From assembly GCA_039621445.1 (NCBI GenBank), contig CP154954.1, positions 66,236,891-66,300,890 on the forward strand: 64,000 nt of DNA, in the 5' to 3' direction. Position numbers and translations under genes: made by a program. The number at the start of each line of letters is the position of its first letter. Positions within the stretch are counted from its first letter, which is position 1. The stretch comes from Euglena gracilis (lineage: Eukaryota; Euglenida; Euglenophyceae; Euglenales). The notes beneath the pieces are model-generated. The model saw nothing but the letters and a program-made list of their open reading frames with translations, was not told where the DNA came from and ran no database searches. This document shows, one piece after another, positions 21,402 to 62,062 of this stretch.

Positions 21402-23960
21402 CTACCTGGCCACAAAATTGGGCAGTTTTTTGTTGCCTGGGGAGGCAAACAAATCTGTTTCCAGATTTATGAATTTTTTGAACTGCTGTCTGAGCCATTG
21501 AAAAAGTTGGGGGTCTAAAGAATAATCCCCCCTGTCCATTTCCCATCTGCTGATGGGGTCTGCCAGGCATTCTTTTGAAGGTACCCAGTTGACTTGGAGG
21601 TTTACTTGGTGCTCCATGCACCACTTGAAAAATGGTCTCAGCATTTTGTTGAATGGGTCCTTTCTGCCCCCACCTTTTGTCAGGTAAAAGTAAATTACCT
21701 GGTTGTCCACTGATAAGGAAACGGTTTCCCCAGGTTTGCTCAAACTTTTCACAGTGCTGATTGCTGCACTGAGCTCCTTTACATTGATGTGCAAAATGGA
21801 GTCTTTTCTCCAAAATTCCTGCACAATTTCTCCTGTGTGGATGTCCAGCCCCCCCCAAGCATGGGTGCTGCTGTCTGAGTGCAACACTCTGGTTGCATTT
21901 TGTGGGAAGGGTCTGCCCTCCCAGGTGTCCAGCAGAATTTTTATTTCCCTTAATTGGGCTTTGATTTCCTGGGAGATGGGGTGTTTTGAGTCCCAGGGGG
22001 CTGTGGACTTTGCCACCAAAAAATTTGCCAGGGTGTCTGTAAAAGCCCTTAAAAAGGGCAGGGCCATTAGGTTGCATCTTATTTGGCCCAAAATGGCAGC
22101 CAATTGCCTTTTTGACATGTAATCTTTTTTCACAATTTTTCCCAGCTCCTTTTTTATGGTTTTGACTTTCTGGGGGGGCACCTGTAGTTTTCCTTCCTGG
22201 AAGTTCAGTTGAAACCCCAGATGGGTTACCACTTGTGTGGGCTGCAGGGTGGACTTTTTCACATTGATTTTGAATCCAGAATCCAGCAAATCTTTGACAA
22301 CTGTTTTCAGGTGATGTTGTAAAATGTTTTGGGTGGGGGCCACCAGCAAAATGTCGTCCAGGTAAATAAATACCTGGATGCCCCTTTTTCTCCACAGTTT
22401 CTCGAATGTTTTCATCATTGACATGAAAATTTGGGGCATTACATTTAGCCCAAAGCAGCCTGTTTGAAATTCCCAGGTCTGCCCCCCCACCTGATGCCTT
22501 AAAAATGGCCTGAGGCCTGGACTTACTGGAATATGAAAATAGGCATCTTTTAGGTCTATTTTTGCTGCCCAGTGGTCTTTTTCCAAAACTGGAAAAATGT
22601 GTTGGATATGATCCAACTTGAAGGGTTTTACTTGAAACTGCTGATTTATTTCTCTGCAGTCGCTGATCATTCTCCATTTGGTTGTTCCCCCTTCTGGTTT
22701 TGAAATTAAAAACCATGGGATCAAATGCTGGGTGTCTGAATCCCAAACTCGTTTCACTGACCCAGATTTTTCGTAATCCAGCAGAATTTTTTCTGCCTGG
22801 TTCAGGTCCAGGTGGGCCCTGGGTTTTGGGTGGGTGGACAATTTTGGGGGATTTACCCAGGGGGGCTGAATTCCATTCTTGATCAGTTGACATGTTGCTG
22901 GGGGGGCATTTTTTGTCCACCATTTTAGACTTTTCTGAAGTCTCTGGTACAGGGGGGTGTCTCCCCATTTTTCCTCCATGGAATTTATTTTCCCAACCAG
23001 ATGATTTTCTGGGGGCTGGGTGAGGGGTGTTGGACATTGCACCTCTGAAGTGAATTGAGCATTTTGCAAAGGTGGCTGGGGGGGTGTGCATGCTCTGCTC
23101 ACAGTCTCTCTGATCCTCCACTTTGTCATTGTTGTTGTCGATTGACATACCATAGGGGCCCCTTTTTGGGTCTCCCCCTTGTTTTGATTTGCCCCTGCCA
23201 TGGGCACTGAAGAATAAACTTGAGGGGGGGTTGCCCCCTTGTCCTCAATAGCCCCTTCTGGGGCATCCTCCTGAGGCTGCCACTGGAATAAAATATTGGA
23301 ATCCCCTGCTGGGGGACAGCCCTTTAGCTTCTGGGGATTCTCCCCTTCTGATATTCGATGGCCCCAGTGGCCTTGATAATAATTCTGGCCCCACTGGCCT
23401 TTTTGATGTTGGCCCCACTGGCCTTCTTGAGATTTTGAAAGTCCCCATTGACTTCTCTTTGATCTTGGGCGCCATGCCCATTGATAATCTTGGGGGGCCT
23501 CTGGGGGCCAATCCTTTTCCCCTGATGGGGTTTGTGATGAAGAATGGCTGGGGGGGTCTTGTGGACCTGTCCTGCCCCTGCCATTGGGCATTTGTTTGTA
23601 GAATTGGCCACCCTGGCCTTGGTATTGTTGGCCACCCTGGCCTTTGTTCCATCGGCCGCCATGGCCATTGCTGTTGTGGCCGCCCTGGCCCAGCTTGCTG
23701 TTGTGGCCGCCCTGGCCCAGTTTGCTGTTGTGGCCGCCCTGGCCCAGCTTGAACAAGGTATTGGTGTAAGTGGCATAGCGTTGGCCCCAGTGTCCCTGGC
23801 TCCAATGGCCGTAGTGGCCTGATGGTTGTTGCTTCTGCCCCTGTCGGGGTCTTCTGGCCACTGTCTGCCAGGGTCCGTGGCCATCCCTTTGGGGGGTTTG
23901 GGTTCTGGAAATTTCTGTGGGGGAAATTTGTTTTGGGGAAGGGGCAGCCACGGCTCGCCA
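21402..23960 (-). pseudogene. DIRS-A gag-like region, reverse transcriptase and RNase H
   Basis: The Gly/Gln-rich gag-like part contains repeated LGQGGHNSK units and GQWGQ motifs. RT follows, with KIDLKDAYFHIPVSPG and the catalytic YLDDILL at about 22345-22375. RNase H follows with HSDSSTHAWGG, INVKELSA and LSVDNQV, then LETDLFASPGNKKLPNFVAR. An in-frame TAG at 21401-21399 stands where B has a TAC codon. The open frame extends upstream into B's terminal repeat, but that part is foreign. Broken by insertion and nonsense mutation. Confidence 0.88.
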
Positions 23961-23961
23961 C

Positions 23962-24090
23962 AGACCATTCGGGCTCCGCACTGCGAGATGGTGAGGTCCT
24001 GCTTTCCTTGCCGGCTGTTCTGTTCTGGTGTGTTTGTGCGTGCGCGGGGGGTGCTTCTTACTGCTTTTTGTTGCCGGAGTTGGCTGATTC
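23962..24090 (+). repeat. DIRS-B 5' inverted terminal repeat
   Basis: GTGAGGTCCTGCTTTCCTTG ... GTTGCCGGAGTTGGC is the inverted complement of 28413-28520. Its first 30 bases are also complementary to the internal region at 28107-28138. Confidence 0.9.
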
Positions 24091-24328
24091 CTAATTCTGC
24101 CCTTCGACCTCAAGGAGAAAGAATTTTACTTCAACGAGTTCAACTGGAATTATTTTACGAGACGTACTACTTTTCACGAAGCCCAGCACTTTATCAACTG
24201 GTGGAGCGAGTTTCATTTTCGGAATTTCAACTTCCCGGAGGAAGAATCAACTCTTCGAGTTCAACTGGAATTATTTCAGAAGCATTGCAATTACTAAGAC
24301 AAGATCAACAACTGGACTTCCATGAAGA

Positions 24329-25430
24329 ATGAATCTCAAAGAAAACCAGAATGCCAAGGAGAACCTGAAGGAACTTCCAAGAAGGCAGCTGAGGCTGGGG
24401 AAGGTGGAGACACAGCAGCAGCTGCAGAAGCTGGAGGGGCGGCAGCAACACGCCAGTCCGTGGCCATCGCAACCCCCCCCACCCCCCAACACATCAGCGT
24501 TTTCAAAATCCCCCACTCAACATGAGAATGGCCATGGACCATGGACAACTGTGGTCAGGAAGACAAGAAGGCAGAAGGGGAGTACCATCACAGGTCCAAC
24601 AGACTCCCCCCCTTTTTCTGTTTCCCCCCCCTTCCAGGGGACAAGACAAGGGCTATGGCAGCCTTTCAAAAAACATCAGAAATCCAAGGAAATCAAATCA
24701 TCAAGGCTATGGCAGCCTTCATCCAAAAGGACCTGGGGTCCAGAATCAAGGCCATGGCGGCCATCATTCAAGAGGGCAGTGGGCCCAGGGGCAAGGCTAT
24801 GGCAGCCAGTACCCCAGCCTGGAGAGATCCCATTGGGGAAAGGTGTGTCCAACTTACCCCACAGCTCCCTCAAACAAAAAACCCTCAGGAGCTGCCCATC
24901 CAAGCCCCATTCAGGGGAAGGCCAATGGAGGCCAGTATATCCAAGAGGCCAATGGAGGCCAGGGCCAAGATATCAAGGCCAATGGAGGCCATTTCAACAA
25001 AAATCAAGTGGCCATTGGAGGCCAATGCATTCAAGACCACAGCCCTTGGGGGGGAGGCCCAGGAATGGCTACACCAGGGCCCCCCCAGAAGATAATCAGC
25101 CCACACCCCCCAGCTGCATATGTACCTCCCCACTGCAGAAACAGACCTTCCCCCATCATTCAGAAACAGGGGGAAAGCCTGTCTTTGGCAAACCCTATGG
25201 CAGGGCCAGCTGCAGCCCCAGTGATGGGGCAGCCAGGGGTGACCCCAGTGATGGGGCAGCCAGGGGGAAGGACCCCAGTGATGGGGCCTCTGGATTCCCC
25301 AGATACATTACACCCAGGGGTACCCCCTTTCAGAGCCCTGCAGGCCAGCATCCCCCATTGGGAAAAAGCAGGTGCCAGCAGAGAGGTATTAAACCTGATA
25401 AGGGAAGGTGTTATGGCAGATCTTCCCCCC
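24329..25430 (+). pseudogene. DIRS-B gag-like region, frame changes
   Basis: It starts MNLKENQNAKENLKELPRRQ (24329) and contains NGHGPWTTVVRKTRRQ, aligned to GHGPWQTVARRP of element A. After C runs near 24605-24640 the similarity to A's Gly/Gln-rich part (QGHGGHHSRGQW) continues in another frame (24522 phase). Repeats of PVMGQPG and NGGQ are seen. It is probably the nucleic-acid-binding capsid-like protein. Homopolymer indels make it non-contiguous. Confidence 0.7.
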
Positions 25431-26109
25431 CCCCCTCAAATGTCCAAAAAAGTTCCCTTCAAGACTCCCCAAGAAATAATGACTGCCCAAAAAATTCTGA
25501 GAGAATACGAATGTGCAGGGGCAACCAGGCAAATCCCCCCAGAGGAGGCAAAACATTTTGTCCCTTATTTTATCATTTCCAAAAAGGAAGGGGAAAAGAC
25601 CAAGGAAAGACTGATTTCAGATTGTCGACAGTTAAATCTCCATTTCACCCCCCAGAAGTTCAGATTGGAACACATGGGAAGCATCTTCCCATATCTAAGG
25701 AAAGGTTGGTACTGTGGAAAAATAGACCTGAAAGATGCATATTTCCACTTAAAACTGCACAGCAGTCTGGAAAAACATGTTTGCATGCAGGTGGGGGGGG
25801 AAACGTGGCAATTTCAGGCTGCATGCTTTGGAATAAGCAGCCTGCCACAAAAATTCATGACTCTTATGAGAGTCTGGGAAAGAAAATGGAGAAAGGAGGG
25901 AAAGGTAGTTTTCATCTACCTGGACGACATTTTGCCGCTAGCCCCCAGCAAAAAGACAGCAGCCCAGCATTTGGCAGAAATGAAAACAGATCTTTTGCTG
26001 GCAGGTTTCAGATTAAACCTCCCCAAATCTTGTCTGGAACCCACACAGGAAATAAAACATTTGGGCCAATGGATCAATTTGAAAAAAGGCCAATTGGAAA
26101 TTCCTCAGG
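25430..26109 (+). pseudogene. DIRS-B reverse transcriptase
   Basis: ERLISDCRQLNLHF, KIDLKDAYFHLKL, CFGISSLPQKFM and the catalytic YLDDILPLAPS (about 25913) are in order. The frame breaks in an A6 run at 26110-26115. One A fewer would join it to RNase H and restore alignment with element A. It copies the element's RNA when intact. Confidence 0.88.
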
Positions 26110-26115
26110 AAAAAA

Positions 26116-27240
26116 CTGAAATCCCTAAGAAAGGAGCTAGGAAAAGTGCTCACAGCACAAAAAATGAGCTGCAGAAAACTCAGTTCCATTGTGGGACAAG
26201 TCAGAAGCTATTTAGTCTCCATGCCATTTCTCAGAATTCTGACAGATCAACTTTGCAAAATGGTGGATTTGCACACAAAGTGGGGTTGGGACCACACCCT
26301 GACCATTCCCCAGGGGGTCAAAGATCAAATTGTGGAGTTAAAAGCGTTTTTGCAGCCAGGTGTGGGCAGAGCATTTCAATCCCAGGCCTCTCAGGAACTG
26401 TTTTCAGACAGCAGCACCTGGCAGTGGGGGGGGCTGGACAAAAACTCAGGCCAAAAAGTGCAGGATTTCTGGAGGGACCTGCATGTCCTTCACGTCAATC
26501 AAAAAGAATTGATGTCTGCAGTGGAAACTGTAAAGGCTTTGGCAAAACCAAAACAAACCATTGTTCTTCATGTGGACAGCCAGGTGGCAGTCAGTTATTT
26601 GACAAAATGGGGAGGCAAAAAGCCATATTTAAATTCCATCCTAAAACCCCTTCTGTACCATTGCCAAGAAAGGCAAATCAACCTGCAGGTGGTTTGGGTT
26701 CCCACAAAAGAACAATTGGCAGACTCCCTGACCAGGGAGCAAAAAGATCCAGGGGATTATACCCTGAACCTGACCATTTTTCACCTGATTCTGAAGTTTT
26801 TCAAAAACCAGATCACCGCAGAGGTGGACATGTTTTGCACCCCCAGCAACAAAAAATTCCCCAAGTTCATTTGTCGATACCCCCACCAAGGGGCTTTGTT
26901 GGTGGATGCCTTGAAGGCAGATTTGAGGGGTCTCCCCCCAGTTTATGCCAACCCTCCCTGGAGCATCATTCCCCAATGGGTTCAGAGATTAATGTTAAAC
27001 CCAGACCTAATTTGTCTGTTGATTGTACCCCACTGGGCTTCGACATCATGGTGGCGCCAATTAATGTCAATCAGGCAGCCAGGCAGCAAGGTTTTGCTAG
27101 TACCCCCCCAGTGGGGTCTGTTCACCAACTGCTGGGGGGAGGAGATGCCCCCCCCAAGGTGGAATTTGGCCTGCTTGATTGTGTCAGGCAAATATTACAA
27201 TCCCAGGAAGTTTCGATGTCCAGTATCGATACTTACATAA
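26116..27240 (+). pseudogene. DIRS-B RNase H and methylase-like domain
   Basis: SIVGQVRSYLVSMPFLR is followed by RNase H motifs FSDSSTWQWGG, VNQKELMS and LHVDSQVAVSYL, then VDMFCTPSNKKFPKF and the NPPW domain (VYANPPWSIIPQWVQRL). It stops at 27240 inside the start of the recombinase frame, the usual overlap in DIRS elements. Confidence 0.88.
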
Positions 27241-28451
27241 AAAATCTGGGAAATGTCAAAAGATATGACTCAGCCTTCAGGGCATTGGTGGGTCAATTAT
27301 TGCACAAAGGGGTGCCTCTGCAGCAGTGCACAGTCCCCAAGATGGCTGAAGCCATCCTTGATCTTGCTGTTCATAGCATCAATACTGCACGAAATGCATA
27401 TGCAGCAGCCTTATTACTCCCAGGGTTTGGGTCTTTGAGATTTTCACCCCTTCTGGCTCCATTGAAAAGGAAGTGGAATGCCAATGTCTGCAAGTATGCC
27501 CACTTTTGGGACCCCACTGATTTCCTAGAAAACATCATGAGGAATTCCACACCCCTCTCAGACCTATCTGTGAAAGAGCTCAGAAACAGACTCATCATCT
27601 GTTGGAGGCTTTTGGCCCTCCACAGGGGGGTTGATTTAGCCAGGACACAGCGAAAAATCAGTTTCGTGGGAGAAAAAATTTTCATTTTATTGCAAAGGAA
27701 AGGGTGGCAATTCCCAAAATGGGAAGAGATTTTGAATTTGCCACACACCCCCCTCATCAGCCCATGGCATTTATTGAAAGAATATGTGGAAAGGACAGCC
27801 CACATGGTAGGGCACAAAAATAATTTGTTGTGGTCTTTGGATGGTAAAAGACCTTTGACATCAGAAAGGGTGAATTCCCTAACCAAAGAAATTCTGCAGG
27901 AGGGGGGGGTGGACACCACCCACTGGAAACCCCACAGCACCAGAGGGGCTGGGGTCTTATGGTGGAAAAATGCTGGTTTGCAAGTGGAAGAAGTCCAGCA
28001 GCTGGGTCAGTGGAAAAATTTTGGTGCCTTCCAAGCTCATTATTTGAGGCTGGGTGTCGTGTCAAAAATTCAAAATATTATGGCCCAAAGGGGGGTGCAC
28101 AGTACCTCACCATCTCGCAGTGCGGAGCCCGAATGGTCTCGGACTCCCACGACAGAGGAAGGGGGAGGAAGGGGCCAAGAGGGCGAAGCACAAGAAGATG
28201 GTGAGCCCAACCCTCCCACCCAAAAAATCAGCAGAAAAAGAAAGACATCCCAGCCAGAAAAGGGACCCCCAACCAAGCAGCCCCAACCACCCACCCAGAA
28301 ACACAGAAAGAGACCACCATCCCCATCAGGGGGGGGGCCCCCCACCAAGCGACCATGGGAGAGGGGGGGGGCGGGGCCACGGCGGTTCAGCTTCGCCAAG
28401 GTGTCGGAGGAGGCCTCATCATCGCCAACTCCGGCAACAAAGGCGCAGTAA
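27150..28451 (+). CDS. DIRS-B tyrosine recombinase (apparently intact frame)
   Basis: VKRYDSAFRALVGQLL and NAYAAALLLPGFGSLRF lead to LALHRGVDLART (first catalytic Arg), KPHSTRGAGVLWW (His-x2-Arg), QQLGQWKNFGAFQAHYLR (nucleophile Tyr) and a basic Pro/Lys-rich tail (SRKRKTSQPEKGPPTKQ). The frame is open to TAA at 28449-28451. The tail is encoded by the internal complementary region. The true start is uncertain because the same phase is open far upstream. It is the most intact ORF of the two elements. Confidence 0.85.
   Translation, partial: PPKVEFGLLDCVRQILQSQEVSMSSIDTYIKNLGNVKRYDSAFRALVGQLLHKGVPLQQCTVPKMAEAILDLAVHSINTARNAYAAALLLPGFGSLRFSPLLAPLKRKWNANVCKYAHFWDPTDFLENIMRNSTPLSDLSVKELRNRLIICWRLLALHRGVDLARTQRKISFVGEKIFILLQRKGWQFPKWEEILNLPHTPLISPWHLLKEYVERTAHMVGHKNNLLWSLDGKRPLTSERVNSLTKEILQEGGVDTTHWKPHSTRGAGVLWWKNAGLQVEEVQQLGQWKNFGAFQAHYLRLGVVSKIQNIMAQRGVHSTSPSRSAEPEWSRTPTTEEGGGRGQEGEAQEDGEPNPPTQKISRKRKTSQPEKGPPTKQPQPPTQKHRKRPPSPSGGGPPTKRPWERGGAGPRRFSFAKVSEEASSSPTPATKAQ
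28107..28206 (+). repeat. DIRS-B internal complementary region
   Basis: CACCATCTCGCAGTGCGGAG ... is the complement of the element's left end, and GGACTCCCACGACAGAGG ... AAGAAGATGGTGAG is the complement of its right end. It serves as template to complete the ends of the circular intermediate in the known DIRS model. Confidence 0.9.
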
Positions 28452-28581
28452 GAAGCACCCCCCGCGCACGCACAAACACACCAGAACAGAACAGCCGGCA
28501 AGGAAAGCAGGACCTCACCATCTTCTTGTGCTTCGCCCTCTTGGTCCCTTCCTCCCCCTTCCTCTGTCGTGGGAGTCCGAG
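28413..28581 (+). repeat. DIRS-B 3' inverted terminal repeat
   Basis: GCAAGGAAAGCAGGACCTCA is complementary to the 5' repeat. The outer part CTTGTGCTTCGCCCTCTTGG is complementary to the internal region. Confidence 0.9.
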
Positions 28582-28773
28582 TTGACCTGCGCCGTCAGGT
28601 TGTCCAGCTTCTGCTGCTGCTGCCTTTTGAAGTTCTCCAGCGCTGTGCTTCTTTGAAGTTGCATCTTTCATTGAATTCTTTCGAAAAAAGTCAACAACTT
28701 TTGATTTGAAGTTCTGCACGATCGTGACTGTCTGGATAATTTGAATTGATTGCTTGTCTTCTACTTTTCTCAA
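28582..28773 (-). pseudogene. DIRS-A ORF1, 5' fragment cut off by element B
   Basis: The frame from ATG at 28773 ends ELQKAAAAEAGQPDGAGQ at 28582, exactly where B begins. The first A codon beyond B (TGG at 23960-23958, WRAVAAPSP) is in the same frame, and the nucleotide sequence on both sides aligns with B's own leader. So this is the displaced N-terminus of A's gag-pol frame. Confidence 0.8.
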
Positions 28774-28829
28774 TTGGTGAGGTATTTGAAGTTCCTTTCT
28801 TCTGGGTGTCGAAGGGCAAATTAGGAATC

Positions 28830-28954
28830 AGCCAACTCCGGCGAAAAAAGGCACTAAGAAGGGACTCCTAACCCAGCGAACAAGAACAATCCAAACAACA
28901 CCGCCGGCGAGCAAGGCATGGCCTCACAAGGGCAAAGTGCGGAGCCCGAGGTGT
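28830..28954 (-). repeat. DIRS-A 5' inverted terminal repeat
   Basis: CCAACTCCGGCGAAAAAAGG ... GCAAAGTGCGGAGCCCGAG is the inverted partner of 19783-19950 and of the internal complementary region. Confidence 0.88.
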
Positions 28955-29649
28955 CCTGCTCCGCTCTCGGTGTCCCCCCTCTCGGTATGCCTCAAGGGAG
29001 TGCGAAAACTATCGACAACTGCACGAACCGAAATATGAACATGAGGCGCACATGAGGGTGAAAGCGAGTCAGGTGGCAAGAGTTTATCATGAACAGAGAG
29101 GGGCAAGGATAGCTTTGCGGGAATTCACGCGCAACTCCAAATTGTTTATAATGCGACCACTGCCAGCTGGCGCAACAACGAGGACTTTCAAAAGAGGGAA
29201 GCAATTGGAGTGGTGTGGCGAAACGCACTCAAATGACGCTGCCGAGAGAGCACAGTCCGGCCTGACGCGCTCCAGCGCTTGGGAGGTAGGCGGCGTCCGA
29301 AACGCCAAATGCATTGCAGGGTTGAAGGCTGGTGGGGGGTGATGCGCTCGTCACAGGGGTCAGGGGCAACCCCGACGAGCACACCCTTTGGGTTTTGGCG
29401 TGGATGCACAATGCCAAACCGGTGATCACTTCTGACACACAAAGACCCTGACACACGGGTAGCCTGCTCAAAACCCAACATTGGCAGGTGCTGGACGGTA
29501 TTCTTGCTGCCTTGCTGTGCAGTTGGCTCCATCACAAAAGAGGCCCAACGACCCGACCACACCCCACAAAGGCTGTGCTCCACGACGATGGGGCTGGGCT
29601 ATGAACAAGAAAAGGCATGAACGACGTTGGGGTTGAGGGGGACGCAGCA
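28955..29649. other. Spacer between DIRS-A and the histidine kinase gene
   Basis: 28960-29005 (CTCGGTGTCCC ... CTCAAGGGAGTGCGA) resembles a degenerate DIRS terminus directly abutting A. The rest (29010-29649) would include the 3' UTR of the minus-strand kinase. No exon was recognised. Confidence 0.45.
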
Positions 29650-59621
<29,972 letters not shown>

Positions 59622-59629
59622 AACGTTTG

Positions 59630-61191
59630 CTGCAGAGAATGAGTTGAATAACCATCCCTTTGAATGGATATCTATCCCCAAAGGAAATGTATTTGAAAAA
59701 GTTCAATTTCAGGCGTATTACAAAAACTTGAATCGATTTGTTCGTCAAAAATTGTTCATGAAGCAAACGATATCCACAACAAAAAGTTCGAAAAAAGCCG
59801 ACACAGAAACAAGGATATTTGGGAATTAGGAGTTCCGGAAAAATGCAGGCATTCCAAAAACAATATTGAAGAGCATCCATCGATGAGCCCAGGATGATTT
59901 CTATGCCCACCCAAGCAGGGGTGTTTTGGATGAAGACTCTCATATTTCCACTCAAAAATCATAGGTTCTGTAAAATCCTTTCAGAAATATTATTTATGCA
60001 TGCAATTGTGTTGGAAGAAATGTGTGCCACGGATGAAGAAAAAACACTTTTCTGACTTATAGGAATGCCCCCCTTCTTCTTTGGCAATGCTTGAGTTTGG
60101 CCAATTTGCAAAGGAAAATCAACTGCATTCTCCCAGAGTTGAAAAATTTAATGATGCCTTTGCTTTGACTTGTTTGCACTTGAAGCCCTTACAATGCCCC
60201 TTCTGACAGTATTTTGATTTCCCCGCAACTCCCCGCCTGGCCTGAGTTACGGCCATTCTCCGGGCAATTTGGTGATTTTGCACAGTTTTGGCCTGTTTTG
60301 ACTCAGCCGTTTTTGGCCATTTTTTGGAGAGAAAAAAAACGAATTTTTTTTTGCCCAAAACCATGTTTTTTGGCCTCCCGGACCCGGAAAAACTGGTTTC
60401 GAGCCGAAAATGAGCCCCCCCCCCCACCCATTTTTGGCCATTGATTTTGGGCCATTTCCAGGTCAAAAAAGTTGAAAAAAGTTTAGAGAACTTGCATAAA
60501 TTCCAAGAATTACTGTAAATTATAAATCATAAATTATGCGGAATTTGCGATGCTAGTCTTTTCGTCCGTCCATTGTGTGCAAGTTCTATTAAGAGCTCAG
60601 CACTATTCAAAACCTGGTTAGACACTCCCCACCAGCCCAGCGCAGTGCAGTTCCACAGGGGGGGGGGGCAATTCACTGACCTGAACTCATTATTGGATCA
60701 CTCTGACAGCGTTCTTCCATTTTACTCACAAAACAGGAAGGGTAAAACCAAGCAAGTCCCAGTAGCATGGCAAATAGGGTTCGAAAGATTTGGAGCCTTC
60801 AGAGTGAAACGCCGAACAGCTTCGCTGTTTTGTCCACCCGGACCCCAACAAAACGGGGCGGCCTACAAACAATGATTGGGACAGAGGCGACAAAACAATG
60901 AGAATTTCAGGCTCATCCAAATCTTGTGCTTCAGATCTTTGGCAACGCTATCGAGATTTGGCGGGTTTCTGCTTTGTGCAGAGTTGTTTGGTTAACCAAC
61001 AGTCAGTAAATCGACTACAATCCCCTCCCAGTTAATCGACTGGCCGAGGGGGGGCAATTAATTTTGACGTTTTAAAAGGCTAAATTTGTTTGGTTGGTGA
61101 TTCCTAATCTGGGCAAAGATCACAATTTGTCCCTTGGAGGTTGCTAATTTATTTTTATGTTGTCCAATTTTCCAGAGGTTGGTGTAAAAAA

Positions 61192-61238
<47 letters not shown>

Positions 61239-61590
61239 AAAAAAAAAAATGGGGGGCCAGTTAATTTAATCTGTTGACCCAAATCAGTCAGTTTCGCGAT
61301 CAATTCAGCTTTGTGGATCTCATCTCTCCTGAGGTTGGATCTATCCCCGTCCCAAAAATACACGGGGTTCGGGGGACCGACTTTGGGGGGGGGTCAGATG
61401 AGATGAGAGAGCTGAGATGAGATCCAACAAGATTTATTAAAATTCAAAATAGAGAAAAACCTCCCACTTGGGGGGGGGATGAACCCAACCACCCCCTTGT
61501 GGGTGGTTGTCTGCCTCCAAACAACCGTAACACCGTGCACGGATTATTACCCAAAAAATAGGCACCACTGGGAAAATGGGAAGGGGAAGG
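59630..61590. other. Upstream region of the kinase gene, repeats only
   Basis: AT-rich sequence to 60150, a degenerate 164-bp-type unit (60150-60490) and a poly(A) run (61190-61248). No exon was recognised. It should contain the kinase promoter, but no motif can be defended. Confidence 0.45.
60150..60490. repeat. Single degenerate copy of the 164-bp intron-array family
   Basis: GATTTCCCCGCAACTCCCCG and TTTTTTGGCCTCCCGGACCC match 2865-3180 and the array units at 3187-6290. Confidence 0.85.
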
Positions 61591-61654
61591 GGGGTCGCTG
61601 AACTCTTATCCCTTTATGGGTAAAAGCGAGGCTTGCCCCTGGGCAAAAGGGGGG

Positions 61655-62062
61655 GGGGTACTATAAATGTCTGATAATTATCCCCGGCCGATAATTCTCC
61701 CCCCAAAAAAATTCCGAGGGCCGACAAAGCATGAGAAGGTGAAGGACCGCCGCTGGCGCCGTCTCACTTGCGACGAGGACGCAAGTTGTTGAGCTGAGCA
61801 AAGAGCTCAGCTGCCAGCTGAGCGTCGAGAGCATCAGTGCGGTCAGCTGGAGCCTCATGCTCCTGCACATCATCCAGACCGTCATCAATGTCAATCTCGT
61901 CCCCAGGTGGGTCAAAGATCAACGTTGCGCTAGCGGACTTTTTCATGCGCGGGCATGAGAAAATCTGTCAAATGAAAAACCGGTCGATAATTCCCCCCTG
62001 GTTTTGGGCTCCATGGGGGGATTATCAGACATTTATAATAGAACCCCCCCCTCCCCCCCTGG
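61655..62062 (-). mobile_element. Short inverted-repeat element carrying an acidic ORF tail
   Basis: TATAAATGTCTGATAAT near 61660 and its inverse ATTATCAGACATTTATA near 62022-62038 bound about 380 bp. The insert is absent from the homologous repeat at 2400-2560. Inside, minus strand 61946-61764 reads MKKSASATLIFDPPGDEIDI ... LAAELFAQLNNLRPRRK then stop. This looks like a non-autonomous DNA transposon that retains the acidic C-terminus of a transposase; the transposase identity is inference. Confidence 0.55.

Larger units (their letters stand above)
23962..28581 (+). mobile_element. DIRS-type retrotransposon B, nested in A
   Basis: It is about 4.6 kb. The 5' terminal repeat (23962-24090) is the inverted complement of about 28413-28520, and the outer right end (about 28510-28581) is complementary to 28138-28205. 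The internal complementary region 28107-28206 joins complements of both extreme ends (CGGAGCCCGAATGGTCT and CGGACTCCCACGACAG). Coding order is gag-like, RT, RNase H, methylase-like NPPW domain, then tyrosine recombinase. B shares ITR core and 5' leader (GATTCCTAATT) with A, so both belong to one family. Confidence 0.93.
19783..28954 (-). mobile_element. DIRS-type retrotransposon A, interrupted by element B
   Basis: The minus-strand order is: 5' inverted terminal repeat (28954 to about 28830), 5' end of ORF1 (28773-28582), element B (28581-23962), rest of gag-RT-RNase H-methylase-like-tyrosine recombinase (23960 to about 20053), internal complementary region (about 20083-20176) and 3' terminal repeat (about 19950-19783). 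Without B it is about 4.55 kb. The internal region is complementary both to the 5' end (GGCAAAGTGCGGAGCCCGAG) and to the 3' end (CTCGTACTCCCTCGAGG), as in DIRS elements that integrate from a circle with a tyrosine recombinase. No target duplication is visible, as expected for this class. Confidence 0.92.

Noticed and set aside
20956-23148. 730-aa minus-strand ORF as a single protein
   Set aside because: Most of it is the wrong frame across RT/RNase H of DIRS-A. Only its last part (after about 21150) is the start of the recombinase.
20956-24113. Interpretation as two independent head-to-head retrotransposons
   Set aside because: A's 5' terminal repeat and ORF start are found at 28582-28954, beyond B, so B is inserted within A.
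24522-28451. 1309-aa plus-strand ORF as one intact polyprotein
   Set aside because: It contains RT and recombinase in frame, but the stretch between (about 26116-27150) is out of frame relative to the conserved RNase H and NPPW domains.
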